From Schistocerca nitens (Eukaryota; Arthropoda; Insecta; Orthoptera; Acrididae), in assembly GCF_023898315.1 (NCBI RefSeq), contig NC_064616.1:645602974-645666973 (forward strand): a DNA stretch of 64,000 nucleotides. Reading direction: 5' to 3'. This document shows positions 35,642-46,285 of the stretch, piece by piece. The notes below the pieces were generated by a model. That model saw only the letters and a list, made by a program, of their open reading frames with translations, did no database searches and was not told where the DNA came from. A program made the position numbers and the translations under genes. How positions within the stretch are numbered: position 1 is the stretch's first letter; the number at the start of each line of letters is the position of its first letter.

Positions 35642-37063
35642 CACTCCTGGAAATTGAAATAAGAACACCGTGAATTCATTGTCCCAGGAAGGGGAAACTT
35701 TATTGACACATTCCTGGGGTCAGATACATCACATGATCACACTGACAGAACCACAGGCACATAGACACAGGCAACAGAGCATGCACAATGTCGGCACTAG
35801 TACAGTGTATATCCACCTTTCGCAGCAATGCAGGCTGCTATTCTCCCATGGAGACGATCGTAGAGATGCTGGATGTAGTCCTGTGGAACGGCTTGCCATG
35901 CCATTTCCACCTGGCGCCTCAGTTGGACCAGCGTTCGTGCTGGACGTGCAGACCGCGTGAGACGACGCTTCATCCAGTCCCAAACATGCTCAATGGGGGA
36001 CAGATCCGGAGATCTTGCTGGCCAGGGTAGTTGACTTACACCTTCTAGAGCACGTTGGGTGGCACGGGATACATGCGGACGTGCATTGTCCTGTTGGAAC
36101 AGCAAGTTCCCTTGCCGGTCTAGGAATGGTAGAACGATGGGTTCGATGACGGTTTGGATGTACCGTGCACTATTCAGTGTCCCCTCGACGATCACCAGTG
36201 GTGTACGGCCAGTGTAGGAGATCGCTCCCCACACCATGATGCCGGGTGTTGGCCCTGTGTGCCTCGGTCGTATGCAGTCCTGATTGTGGCGCTCACCTGC
36301 ACGGCGCCAAACACGCATACGACCATCATTGGCACCAAGGCAGAAGCGACTCTCATCGCTGAAGACGACACGTCTCCATTCGTCCCTCCATTCACGCCTG
36401 TCGCGACACCACTGGAGGCGGGCTGCACGATGTTGGGGCATGAGCGGAAGACGACCTAACGGTGTGCGGGACCGTAGCCCAGCTTCATGGAGACGGTTGC
36501 GAATGGTCCTCGCCGATACCCCAGGAGCAACAGTGTCCCTAATTTGCTGGGAAGTGGCGGTGCGGTCCCCTACGGCACTGCGTAGGATCCTACGGTCTTG
36601 GCGTGCATCCGTGCGTCGTTGCGGTCCGGTCCCAGGTCGACGGGCACGTGCACCTTCCGCCGACCACTGGCGACAACATCGATGTACTGTGGAGACCTCA
36701 CGCCCCACGTGTTGAGCAATTCGGCGGTACGTCCACCCAGCCTCCCGCATGCCCACTATACGCCCTCGCTCAAAGTCCGTCAACTGCACATACGGTTCAC
36801 GTCCACGCTGTCGCGGCATGCTACCAGTGTTAAAGACTGCGATGGAGCTCCGTATGCCACGGCAAACTGGCTGACACTGACGGCGGCGGTGCACAAATGC
36901 TGCGCAGCTAGCGCCATTCGACGGCCAACACCGCGGTTCCTGGTGTGTCCGCTGTGCCGTGCGTGTGATCATTGCTTGTACAGCCCTCTCGCAGTGTCCG
37001 GAGCAAGTATGGTGGGTCTGACACACCGGTGTCAATGTGTTCTTTTTTCCATTTCCAGGAGTG
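35642..37063 (-). mobile_element. Tc1-like DNA transposon, copy 2 (1,422 bp), looks whole
   Basis: TA on both sides (35640-35641 and 37064-37065). Inverted repeats as in copy 1. Inserted in the LINE C3 endonuclease region; the same LINE site without insertion is seen in C6 at about 49609-49625 (ctgtaagggatattacagg). Confidence 0.96.
35797..36819 (-). CDS. Tc1/mariner-superfamily transposase, intact frame
   Basis: 340 residues from MPRQRGREPY, ending GGYTLY. The N-terminal half is a paired helix-turn-helix DNA-binding region (DFERGRIVGMREAGWTYRRI; GVSARTIRNRLHEAGL). The catalytic domain has Asp155 (FSDESRF), Asp244 (FQQDNARPHV) and Glu277 (DLSPIEHVWDWM), which cut and join the element ends at TA. 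The D-to-E spacing is 32 residues, not the 34 of classic Tc1. No stop or frameshift. The frame is open upstream to 37035, but the Met at 36819 is preferred because it begins the conserved domain and leaves a normal-length protein. Differs from the 46.5-kb copy at about four residues. Confidence 0.93.
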   Translation of the reverse strand: MPRQRGREPYVQLTDFERGRIVGMREAGWTYRRIAQHVGREVSTVHRCCRQWSAEGARARRPGTGPQRRTDARQDRRILRSAVGDRTATSQQIRDTVAPGVSARTIRNRLHEAGLRSRTPLGRLPLMPQHRAARLQWCRDRREWRDEWRRVVFSDESRFCLGANDGRMRVWRRAGERHNQDCIRPRHTGPTPGIMVWGAISYTGRTPLVIVEGTLNSARYIQTVIEPIVLPFLDRQGNLLFQQDNARPHVSRATQRALEGVSQLPWPARSPDLSPIEHVWDWMKRRLTRSARPARTLVQLRRQVEMAWQAVPQDYIQHLYDRLHGRIAACIAAKGGYTLY

Positions 37064-37414
37064 TATAAGGGATATTACAGGAACCATAGCAACTATAATC
37101 GAGTGTCAGGTGGAGTTTGCGTTTATGTCCAAAACTCAGTCTGTAGTGAAACTGTGCCCCTTCAAACCCCTTTTGAAGCAGTGGCTGTCAGAGTAAGGAC
37201 GATGCAGGAAATATCTGTTTGCAATGTATATCTTCCTCCAGATGGTGCAGTACCCCTGAATGTATTAGCTGCACTGATTGATTAACTCCCTAAACCTTGC
37301 CTACTTTTGGGTGATTTTAATGCCAATGCCTTGTGGGGCAACGCCATGCTTACTGGCTGAAGTAGAGATGTCGAAAATTTGCTGTCTCAGCTCGACCTCT
37401 GCCTCCTAAATACG

Positions 37415-37432
37415 CCCCCCCCCCCCCCCCCC
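37415..37432. repeat. Poly-C run (18 bp) in LINE C3
   Basis: Uninterrupted C run replacing the TGGGGCC segment present in C2 and C6 at the matching endonuclease site. Confidence 0.9.
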
Positions 37433-40404
37433 ACACGTTTCAGCATGGCTCATGGTACTTACTCAGCCATTGATTTATCACTTTGCAACCCAGGATTTCT
37501 CCCATATGTCCACTGGAGAGCCCCCAATAACTTGTGTGGTAGTGACCACTTCCCCATCTTCCTGTCACTCCCCTGGCATCGTGCCCACAGACACCTAACC
37601 AGATGGGCTTTAAACAAGGCAGACTGGGAAGCTTTCACCTCTGCTGTCACTGTTAAATCTCGCCCACATGGTACCGTCAATGTGGTGGTTGAGTGGGTCA
37701 CTAGAATGATCGTTACTGTGGTGGAAAATGTGATCCTTTGTTTCTTAGGGTGACTCCGGCGAAAGTCAGTATCTTGGTGGTCACCGGAAATTGCTGAAGC
37801 TAATTAACAGTGTAGGCGAGCTCTACAGCGACATACGTGGCAACATTATCCAACATCAGATGTCTTTTTGGGTACCAGACCCCAACAGGTGTCACTGGCA
37901 TTAACATCGATGGCGTGTTATTTACCAACACAAACGTGACTGCCGAGCACTTTGCTGAGCACTATGCTTGAGCTTCTGCATCAGAGCTACTCGCCAGCCT
38001 TTTGCACTATCAAACAGCAGATGGAAGGGAAAGTCCTCTCGTTCACTACATGCCACAGTGCACCCTATAACGCCCCATATATAGAGTGGGAGCTCCTCAG
38101 TGCCCTTGCACATTGCCCCAAAACAGCTCCTGGTCCAGATCGGATCCACAGTGAGATGATTAAACATCTCTCATCCGACTTCAAGCGATATCTCATCATC
38201 TTCAACTGGATCTGGTGCGATGGTATCTTTCGATCGCAATGGTGGGTGAGCACCATCATACCAGTGCTCAAACCCGGTAAAAACCAGCTTGATGTGGATA
38301 GCTACCAGCCCATCAGCCTCACCAATGTTCTTTGTAAGCTGCTAGAACGTTCGGTGTGTTAGCAGTTGGTTTGTCTCCTGGAGTTACGTGGCCTACTGGC
38401 TCCATGCCAGGGCGGTTTCCACCAGGGTTACTCTACCACTGATAATCTTGTCACTCGCGTCTGCCACCCAAACAGCCTTTTCCAGATGGAAACACCTTGT
38501 TGCCTTCTTTTTCGATTTATGAAAAGCCCATGACTTGACCTGGCGACATCATATCCTTGCTCCATTATATGAGTGGGGTCTCTGAACCGGCTCCCGATTT
38601 TTATCCAAACTTTCCTGTCGCTCTGTGCTTTCTGTGTCCAAGTTGGTGCCTCCCATAGTTCCCCCCCATATCGAGAAGAATGGGGTCCCGCAGGGCTCTG
38701 TATTGAGTATATCTCTATTTGTAGTGGCCATTAATGGTCTAGCAGCAGCTGTCGGGCCATCCGTCTCACCTTCTCTGTATGTAGAGGACTTCTGCATTTC
38801 GTACTGCTGCCCCAGTACTGCTGTTGCTGAGCGACACCTACAGGGAGCCATCCACAAGACACACTCATGGGCTGTAGCACATGGCTTCCAGTTTTCAGCT
38901 GTGAAATCGTGTGTCATGCACTTCTGTCGGTGTCATACCACTCATTCAGAACTAGAACTTTACCTTAATGACGACCCTTGAAATGTAGTGGAGACATATT
39001 GATTCTTAGGACTGGTTTTTGACACCAGATTGATTTGACTTCCTCACCTTCGTCAGCCTAAGTGGAAGTGCTGGCAGGACCTCGATGCCCTCTGCTGCCT
39101 GAGCAACACCAACTGGGGTGCAGATCACTCTACACAGCTGCAGCTCTACAAGAGCCCTTGTTCAATCCCACATTGACTATGGGAATCTGGTTTATGGTTT
39201 GGCAGTGCCCTCAGCGTTGCGTTTACTTGATCCTGTGCACCACTGTGGTGTTCGATGAGTGATGGGATCTTTTAGGACAAGTCCACTGACCAGTGTTCTG
39301 GTGGAGGCCGGAGTCCCTCCATTGAAGGTTAGGCGTGCACCACTGCTCACCAGTTATGTTGCACATATTCGTAGTTCTCCTGAGCATCTGAAATACCATC
39401 TCGTTTTCCCAACCACTGCGGTTCATTTCCCGCATCAGCGGCCCAGGTCAGGGCTAACAATTTCGGTTCATGTCCGTTCCTTTCCGCCCGAACTGGAGTC
39501 ATTCCCTTTACCACCTCTACTCGAGGTCAATTCACGTTCACCTCCATGGTGTAGACATAGGCCAAAGCTTCGCCTGGTCCTTTCACATGGCCCTAAGGAC
39601 TCAGTTAACCCCACCACTCTCCGCTGTCACTTCCTCTCGGTCCTTGACGTGTTCCGGGGCTCTGAAGTGGTTTACACTGATGGCTCGATGACTGGTGGTC
39701 ATGTTGGCTTTGCCTAAATCCACAGAGGCTATATTGAGCAACATTCCTTGCCCAATGGCTGCAGTGTATTCAGTGCAGACCTGATGGCCATATCTCGTGC
39801 ACTTGAGTACACCCGTTCATGCCCTGGCTAGTCATTTCTTCTCTGTACTGACTCCCTGAGCAGCTTAAAAGCTATCGACCAGTGCTACCCTAATCATCCT
39901 TTGATAGCATCCATCCAGGAGTCCATCTATGCCCTGGAACGTCCATTCGTTCAGTGGTGTTTGTGTGGGCCCTGTGTCATGTCGGAATCCCAGGAAATGA
40001 ACTTGCAGACAGGCTGGCCAAACAAGCTACATGGAGACCGCTTCTGGAGATAGGCATCTCTGTCACTGACCTGTGTTCATTATTATGCCACCAGGTTTTT
40101 CGGCTTTGGGAGATAGAGGGAGACTATGAACGTGTGGAAGACTTCCATGCAGACCTCTTGCAGGGACTCGGTGGTTCTCTGCTGGCTCCACATTTGCCAT
40201 ACGTGGCTAACATGTGGTTACCTCCTCCGTTGCAAGGACACATCTTGGTGTCGCTGTGGCTCCCCTATGACAGTCGTCCACATCTTGCTGGACTGCCCAA
40301 TTTTAGCCGCTCTGCAATGGAATTTTAACCTTCCCAGCACACTACCTTCAGTGTTGGGCATCAGTGACTCAACAGCAGATTTAGTTTAACATTTTATTCA
40401 TGAG

Positions 40405-40407
<3 letters not shown>

Positions 40408-40456
<49 letters not shown>
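40408..40456. repeat. Poly-T run (49 bp)
   Basis: Expanded from the short T run after tcatgagg in the LINE RNase H tail (compare gagttttttattg at 26218 in C2). Confidence 0.95.
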
Positions 40457-40461
<5 letters not shown>

Positions 40462-40473
40462 ATCATTTAAGGG

Positions 40474-40675
40474 GCTGCGCGGGGTAGCCGTGCAGTCTGA
40501 GGTGTCCTCTCACGGTCTGCGCAGCTCCCACCGTCGGAGGTTTGAGTCCTCCCTCGGGCAGGGGTGTATGTGTTGTCCTTAGGGTAAGTTAGTTTAAGCT
40601 AGATTAAATAGTGTGTAAGCTTAGGGACCGATGACCTCAGCAGTTTAGTCCCATAAGACCTTACCACAAATTTCT
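40474..40675 (+). mobile_element. tRNA-derived SINE S2 (202 bp)
   Basis: Flanked by TTTAAGGG (40466-40473 and 40676-40683). The head has a tRNA-like A box (gtagccgtgcagtctgag) and B box (ggtttgagtcctcc). The 3' end carries the hairpin gggaccgatgacctcagcag ... agtccc shared with the I-group LINEs. Inserted in the C3 RNase H/3' UTR boundary. Confidence 0.9.
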
Positions 40676-40893
40676 TTTAAGGGTGTGGGTTTGGCCTTCT
40701 CTCCGGGTCCTGCACCCTCCTACATTTTAACTCTCTATCACCCTTTCTTTGCATTTTTTTATCCTGGTGTTCATCTTTTTCCTTCATGTGTTCATCTTGC
40801 CTTGTCTTTTGAGGTAGACGTTTTAGTGTGTTGCAGAGTGGTTGGCTCATCCTCTTTTAATCTTGTGATCAGCCAGCCCAGACCTTCTGCTCT

Positions 40894-43584
40894 TCCTCCT
40901 GTGGGTCCGACGTTAGAATAGGCCCGAGGAATTCCCACCTGTTGTAAGACATGACTGAAAGGAGTTTCACATGTTTCGGCCTTTATGTGATGGTCCCCTG
41001 TAGGGTTTGACCTCCATTCTTCAAAATTTTCCCAAAGAGCGAGCCAATTGGGGAAAGGCACTTTACATGGTGCCTTGTGTCCACCATGCATTGAGATCTG
41101 TAGGCAACTTTCTCGTTGTCGGGGACTGATGACCTCAGATTTTAAGTCCCATAGTGCTCAGAGCCATTTTCTTGTTGTCACATTGCAGTCCCACCCATTC
41201 TCCATCTCTTGGGTGAGGACACCTTCCTGGGTGCATTTTCCACCATGCACTGTGCAATGTCGCTTTGTGCATCGACGAAGACCATGGACTTCTTTGTACC
41301 TGATATCAAGCATGGTAGCCAGTCCATTGTGGTGGGGCCACCATGCACCCGGCTGGTTGTAGCTCCCTGACCACACAGGGATCACTCTGCTGATGCCTGT
41401 GCTGTTAACTCCCCATGCCTAGGAGGGCCCCTGGTCGGAGTGGGTGGCATCAGGGCGGATGACACGCGATGAAGCCTAGTCCATCATCTCTTGCTGGTGG
41501 TGGAACACCAGCAGTCTCTAAACGTTCATGAGCTCAATTCAATGCACAGAAGTATGACCCCAAATCATTCCCCTCCCTGGCCACACCATGGGAGGAATGT
41601 CAGACTAAGGATGGCAGTGGATCTTATTCGCCCCGGTACCTTGTATGTTCGAGAGCTGATGGGGTATCTTTCATGACAATGAAGCCTCAGTTTTTTGTTG
41701 AGCATTTAGAGAACAAGTTTGGGGAGGTGGCGGGCTTGTCCGAAATGAGATCTGCGTCAGTCTTGATCAAAACAGCATCCTCTGCCCAGTCATGGAAGTT
41801 ACTCGCTTGTGACAAGCTGGGGGATGTTTCTGTTTCCATTACCCCACATAAGAGCTTAAATATGGTCCAAGGTATCATATTTCACAGGGACCTTCTTTTG
41901 CAGTCCGATGATGAGTTACGCGTCAATTTAGAGCGGCGAGGTGTTCATTTCGTCCATCTCCTCCGAGGGATAATCAGGTTGCCACCAGTGCCTTCATCTT
42001 CGCCTTCGAGGTGGAGACTGGGGTCCCTCCACTGCAGATCAGACGTGCGCAACTGCTCACCAGTTACGCAGCACACATTCGTAGTTCCCTTGAGCATCCA
42101 AATTACTGTCTCCTCTTCCCACCCACGGCAGTCCATCTCCCGCATCAGTGGCCCAGGTCGGGGCTAACGATTGCGGTTCACGTGCGGTCCCTTCTCTCCT
42201 AACTGGATTCCTTCCCTTAACCATCATCTCTATTTGTGATCCGTTCATGGACTGTATGCCTCCATGGTGTACGCCTTGGCCGCAGCTTCATGTGGACCTT
42301 AGGACTCAGTTAACCCTGCGGCTCTCTGCTGTCACTTCCTCTCGATTCTTGACATGTTCCAGGACTCTGAAGTGGTTTACACAGGCAGCTCGATGGCTGA
42401 TGGCCACGTTGACTTTGCCTATGTTCACAGCGACCATATTGAACAGCATTCCTTACCCGATGGCTGCAGTGTATTCACTGCAGAGTTGGTGGCCATTTCT
42501 CGTACACTCCAGTTTCTTCATTCATGCCCTGGGGAGTCTTTTCTTTTATGTACTGACAGCAGCCTGAAAACTATTGACCAGAGCTACCCTCGTAATCCTT
42601 CAGTAGTGCCCATCCAGGAGTCCATCTATGCCCTGTAATGATCCAGTCATTCAGTGGTGTTCATCTGGACCCCTTGTCACGTGCTAATCCCAGGAAATGA
42701 ACTTGCTGACAGGCTGGCCAAACAGGCTACACGAAACCACTCCTGGAGATGGGAATCCCCACGACTGACCTGTGTTTGTTATTACGCTGCAAGTTTTTTC
42801 AGCTTTAGGAGATGGAATGGCAAAATCTCAGTACCCACAACAAACTGCAAGCCATTAGGGGGACCACGAATGTGTGGAAGTCCTCGATGAGGTCCTCTCA
42901 CAGGGACTCCGTGGTTCTCTGCCAGCTCCGCATTGGCCATGCCTGGGTGATCCACGGCTACCTCCTGCGCCGTGAATACTCACATCAGTGTCAGTGCGGC
43001 GCCCTGTTGACAGTGGCCCATATTCTTCTGCTATGTCCTCCTTTGGCTGCCCTGCGACTTCATCTTCGGTTGCCGGACTCGTTATCATTGATTTTAGCAG
43101 ACAACGCTTCATCGGCTGATTTGGTTTTACATTTCATCTGTGAGGGTGAGTTTTATCATTCGATCTGAGTTTTAGTGCTTGTCCTTTGTCCCTCTGTGTC
43201 CTCCACCCTAGTGCTTTTAGGGTGGAGGTTTTAATGTAGTGCGTTCAGGGTGGAGGTTTTAATGTGTTGCAGGGTGGCTGGCTTTTCCTTTTTTATTTTC
43301 GTGGTCGGCCAGCCACTGTAATCTGCTTCCTTGTTTTACTCTCATCTAACTGTTTTTTGCATCTCTCTGTTGTTTTCTTGTTCTCTTTTGTTCCTTTTAT
43401 TGGTCCTTTCCTTTCCTTTCCATTCCTTTCCTTTGTTCTTGTGGATTTTCCTTTCTTTCCGGTTTGTCTTATATGTCTCGTCTATTTTATTCTCACACTT
43501 GTGGCATTATTTTATTAGGAACAAGGGACCGATGACCTCGTAGTGTGGTCCCTTTCCCCCCTCTTTTAAACCAACCAACCAACC
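40894..43584 (+). mobile_element. I-group LINE family A, copy C4, nested in C3
   Basis: The LINE 5' start is at 40900. It ends with hairpin 43525-43552 and (CCAA)n. Flanked by TTCTGCTCT (40885-40893) and TTCTTCTCT (43585-43593), 8 of 9. An internal deletion at about 42008 joins ORF1 directly to the RT thumb, removing the endonuclease and RT core; RNase H remains (42354-42760, with IPGNELADRLAKQATR). Non-autonomous. Contains a 47-bp SINE scrap and a short internal tandem duplication at 43208-43270. Confidence 0.88.
41121..41167 (+). mobile_element. 47-bp SINE 3'-end insertion
   Basis: Only the 3' terminus of a tRNA SINE (ggggactgatgacctcag ... gctcagagccat), flanked by TTTCTCGTTGTC and TTTCTTGTTGTC (41109-41120; 41168-41179), 11 of 12. 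Compare C2 at 16924-16937 for the uninterrupted LINE site. Confidence 0.85.
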
Positions 43585-43835
43585 TTCTTCTCTGTGATTT
43601 TAATACCTTCTTCTGTTTTTTCTTGTGGTGTAAGTTTTCCCCATTCTTTGTGCTTTCCAGTTGTTTTCTTTTTAGGTGTGGTTCCGCATTTCTTTTCCCA
43701 CTTTTACTTTCCCAAATGTACTTTGGGTATTTTTTTACCCTGAGCCTTGTTTGTGTCAGAAAGGGACTGATGACCTTGTAGTTTGGTCCCTTTATACCTC
43801 AAACAAACCTACCACTCAATCAACCTCCACCACCA

Positions 43836-44672
43836 CCTCCACCACCGATAACAGCGCATGTTAGCTCACCACTTCTGGTATTCCATGAGGTGTGCTGGTG
43901 CCAGATTGTGTCAGCGAGGTGGATTAATGACAAGAGCCAGGATTCCAACAGCCTTTATGTGCTTTCTAGGCAGTTTCCCACATCCAACTAGGTGAATTCA
44001 GATCTGGTCCACTTGTCCCCCCTCGGTTACACAATTTACAAACATTTGGAAACTTTCCCACACTTTCACATTGGCTAACACTGGGTGCAGATAGATGGGG
44101 TACAAAAATTCTGTACTGGGGATGGGAAGGGAAGGGCTCTGGCCACCATCTACCATTAACTTTGCCAAACAGAATAAACACCAACCCCATGATGATATGG
44201 GGTAAGGCCAGGAAAAGTTAGAAGAAATATATCCAATTAAACTTTTGAAAGGGCTGTATCACAAGGCTTGGAGAAAAAGAAGAATTGTAAGAAAGCTGTA
44301 CAGATGCAGAATGGTGACTTCAGGACTTTCAAAGTGAGTGGATGTCCAAAGGGAGAGTTTTAAATAAAACAAGAGGTTTCAAAGCCAATATTCTTATTAT
44401 ATTCCAGTACACTGTGCACAGTCGGTTGTGTCCTGGGGTTGTAAAACAGACCACCAGCCCATCAGGTTGGTTGTGTCAGATGTTGTTCGGTAGTGGAACA
44501 AAGTCCATGAACCATCAAGAGAGAGAGGAGAGGAAAGATGTGCTTGTCTAAAAGAATGTCCATCTTTTGTCCATGCTCCAGCTGCATCTCACAACCAACA
44601 CATAATTTTTCCCCCACACTCCCCATTGGTCACTCGGAAGTGGCGCATGGAGTTTTCAGTCTATTAACGAAG
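43836..44672. other. Intron sequence, nothing recognised
   Basis: Starts with CCACCACCT simple sequence; the rest is unique-looking with short chance frames only. Confidence 0.4.
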
Positions 44673-45277
44673 GTTGTTGTCTTCAGCCTGAAGACTGGCT
44701 TGATGTAGCTTTCCAAACTACTCTGTCCAGTACAAGCTTCTTCACCCATGAATAATTACTTTAACCAACATCCTTTTGAGCCTCCTCAATCTTCCTCGTC
44801 TCTTGGTGACCCTCTACAATTTTTGTCTACACTTACTTCCAAAACCAAATTGGTTATCCCTTGATGTCTCAGAATGTGTCCTATCAACTGATTTCTTCAT
44901 TTAGTCAAGTTATGCCACAAATGTGTTGTCAATTCTATTGAGTACCTCCTCATTGGTTACATGATCTACCCATCTAATCTTCAGCAGTCCTCTATAGCTT
45001 TAATTCTCTTCTTGTCTAAACCGTTTATCATCCGTGTTTCACTTCCATAAAAGGCTACATTCCAGACAAATACCTTCAGAAAATATTTCTTAACACTAAA
45101 ATCTCTTTGATGCTAACAAATTTTTTTGCAAACAGTTCTTGTCATTACCAGTCAACATTTTAAATCATAAGTTATTTTACTGCCCAAATACCAAAACCAA
45201 TGTACTGCTTTTAGTGTCTCGTTTCCTAACCTAATTGCCGCAGCATTGCCTGATTTAATTCGGCTGTATTTTATTAT
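44673..45277 (-). mobile_element. RTE-like LINE 3' fragment, antisense
   Basis: The plus-strand text gttgttgtcttcagcctgaa is the inverted match of the 3' end of the RTE-like copies (cttcagg/ctgaag plus CAA tail). Minus-strand blocks correspond to the C-terminal domain (VDHVTNEEVLN, RRDQL) and up to the region after the RT. Cut at its inner end by LINE C5. Confidence 0.85.
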
Positions 45278-45973
45278 CCCCCAGGGAGCTGGCCACTCTT
45301 TGACGGGTTCGTGCATGGCTACCACGGGACCCCAGCCTTTGCAGGACTTTTTCCCTTCCGTGCTGCAAGTCTATCCTCTTGCTATTCTTTTTCCCCTCCG
45401 TCGGGTAACATGTCTGTGTTGTTATTGGGAATGTTCTGCATTGTCAGTCACTGACGTAAGAACAGTCTCATCATTGTATTTCACTCCCTTTTCCTTTCTT
45501 TGTTTCCCTTCTCCTCTTGCACCTCCGCTTTGGTGTTTGAAGTTCTTCTTTTTCTTCTTCCTCCCTGTTCACTCCTGGAGGCTTTTCCACACGACTGAGA
45601 CATAACAGGTGACTGGATAACGCGTAATTCCGTACCCTGGATCGACAGGTAGGGTAGGCATGTACCCCTTGGTACAGGCCAGGTCTAGGGAGGGGTGATT
45701 GCCTGATCTGCAACCTTCCCAAATTGCCGATTGGTCCCTCTGTCAGGTGTTTGGGAGGTGTGACCTGAGGTGTGAACAGTTACCTAAGGCAGGTGCGCCC
45801 CCTTGTGGAGGGGACCCCAGTTGGAAGGAGCACGCAATCGGAGACACTGGCAATCATGGGGGATTTTCTCACAATGAGTCAGTCATCTTCATAATCAATG
45901 TGTACAAAGCATAAACATAATGAAGTTAATGATTCAAAGACCCTTCCTGCTGCACCATGGTTCCTCGTGATCT
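45278..45973 (+). mobile_element. I-group LINE family B, copy C5, 5' fragment
   Basis: Matches the C1 5' UTR (13664-14240) and the first codons of its ORF1 (atgagtcagtcatcttc at 45874), then stops exactly where C6 begins. The remainder is missing. Confidence 0.75.
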
Positions 45974-46285
45974 TGTGGGTCTGGGGGTCAGAATAGGCCC
46001 GAGGTATTCCTGCCTGTCATAAGAGGTGACTAAAAGTAGTCTCACACCTTTTGGCCTTTATGTGATGGTCCGATGTAGGGTTTGACCTCCATTTTTTTCA
46101 AAATTTTCCCATAGAGCGAGCCAATTGGGGAAGGTCGCCTTAAATGGTGCATTGTCCATTGTGTACCGAGACCTTCTGCATCCTGTGTTGACATGGATCT
46201 GCACTTCTGCTCATTTTCCAGCTGTTGGGCAAGGTCACCCTACTGGGTGCATATTTTTCTATCAACTGTGCAGTATCGTTTTCTA

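Larger units (their letters stand above)
34124..43825 (+). mobile_element. I-group LINE family A, copy C3, with nested insertions
   Basis: 5'-truncated in ORF1. Nested inside are a Tc1-like element (35642-37063), a tRNA SINE (40474-40675) and LINE C4 (40894-43584). After C4 the 3' UTR continues at 43585 and ends with the hairpin (43763-43790) and a CAATC/CAACC tail. ORF1 has a zinc-knuckle cluster; ORF2 starts near 35479. RT (about 38090-39000), RNase H (39640-40020, with VGIPGNELADRLAKQAT) and several stops and shifts. CTCCACCACC on both sides (34114-34123 and 43826-43835) may be the target duplication, but it is low-complexity. Confidence 0.82.

Noticed and set aside
34114-43835. CTCCACCACC as firm proof of the C3 boundaries
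   Set aside because: Both sides are low-complexity C-rich sequence, so the match could be chance; kept only as a possible duplication.
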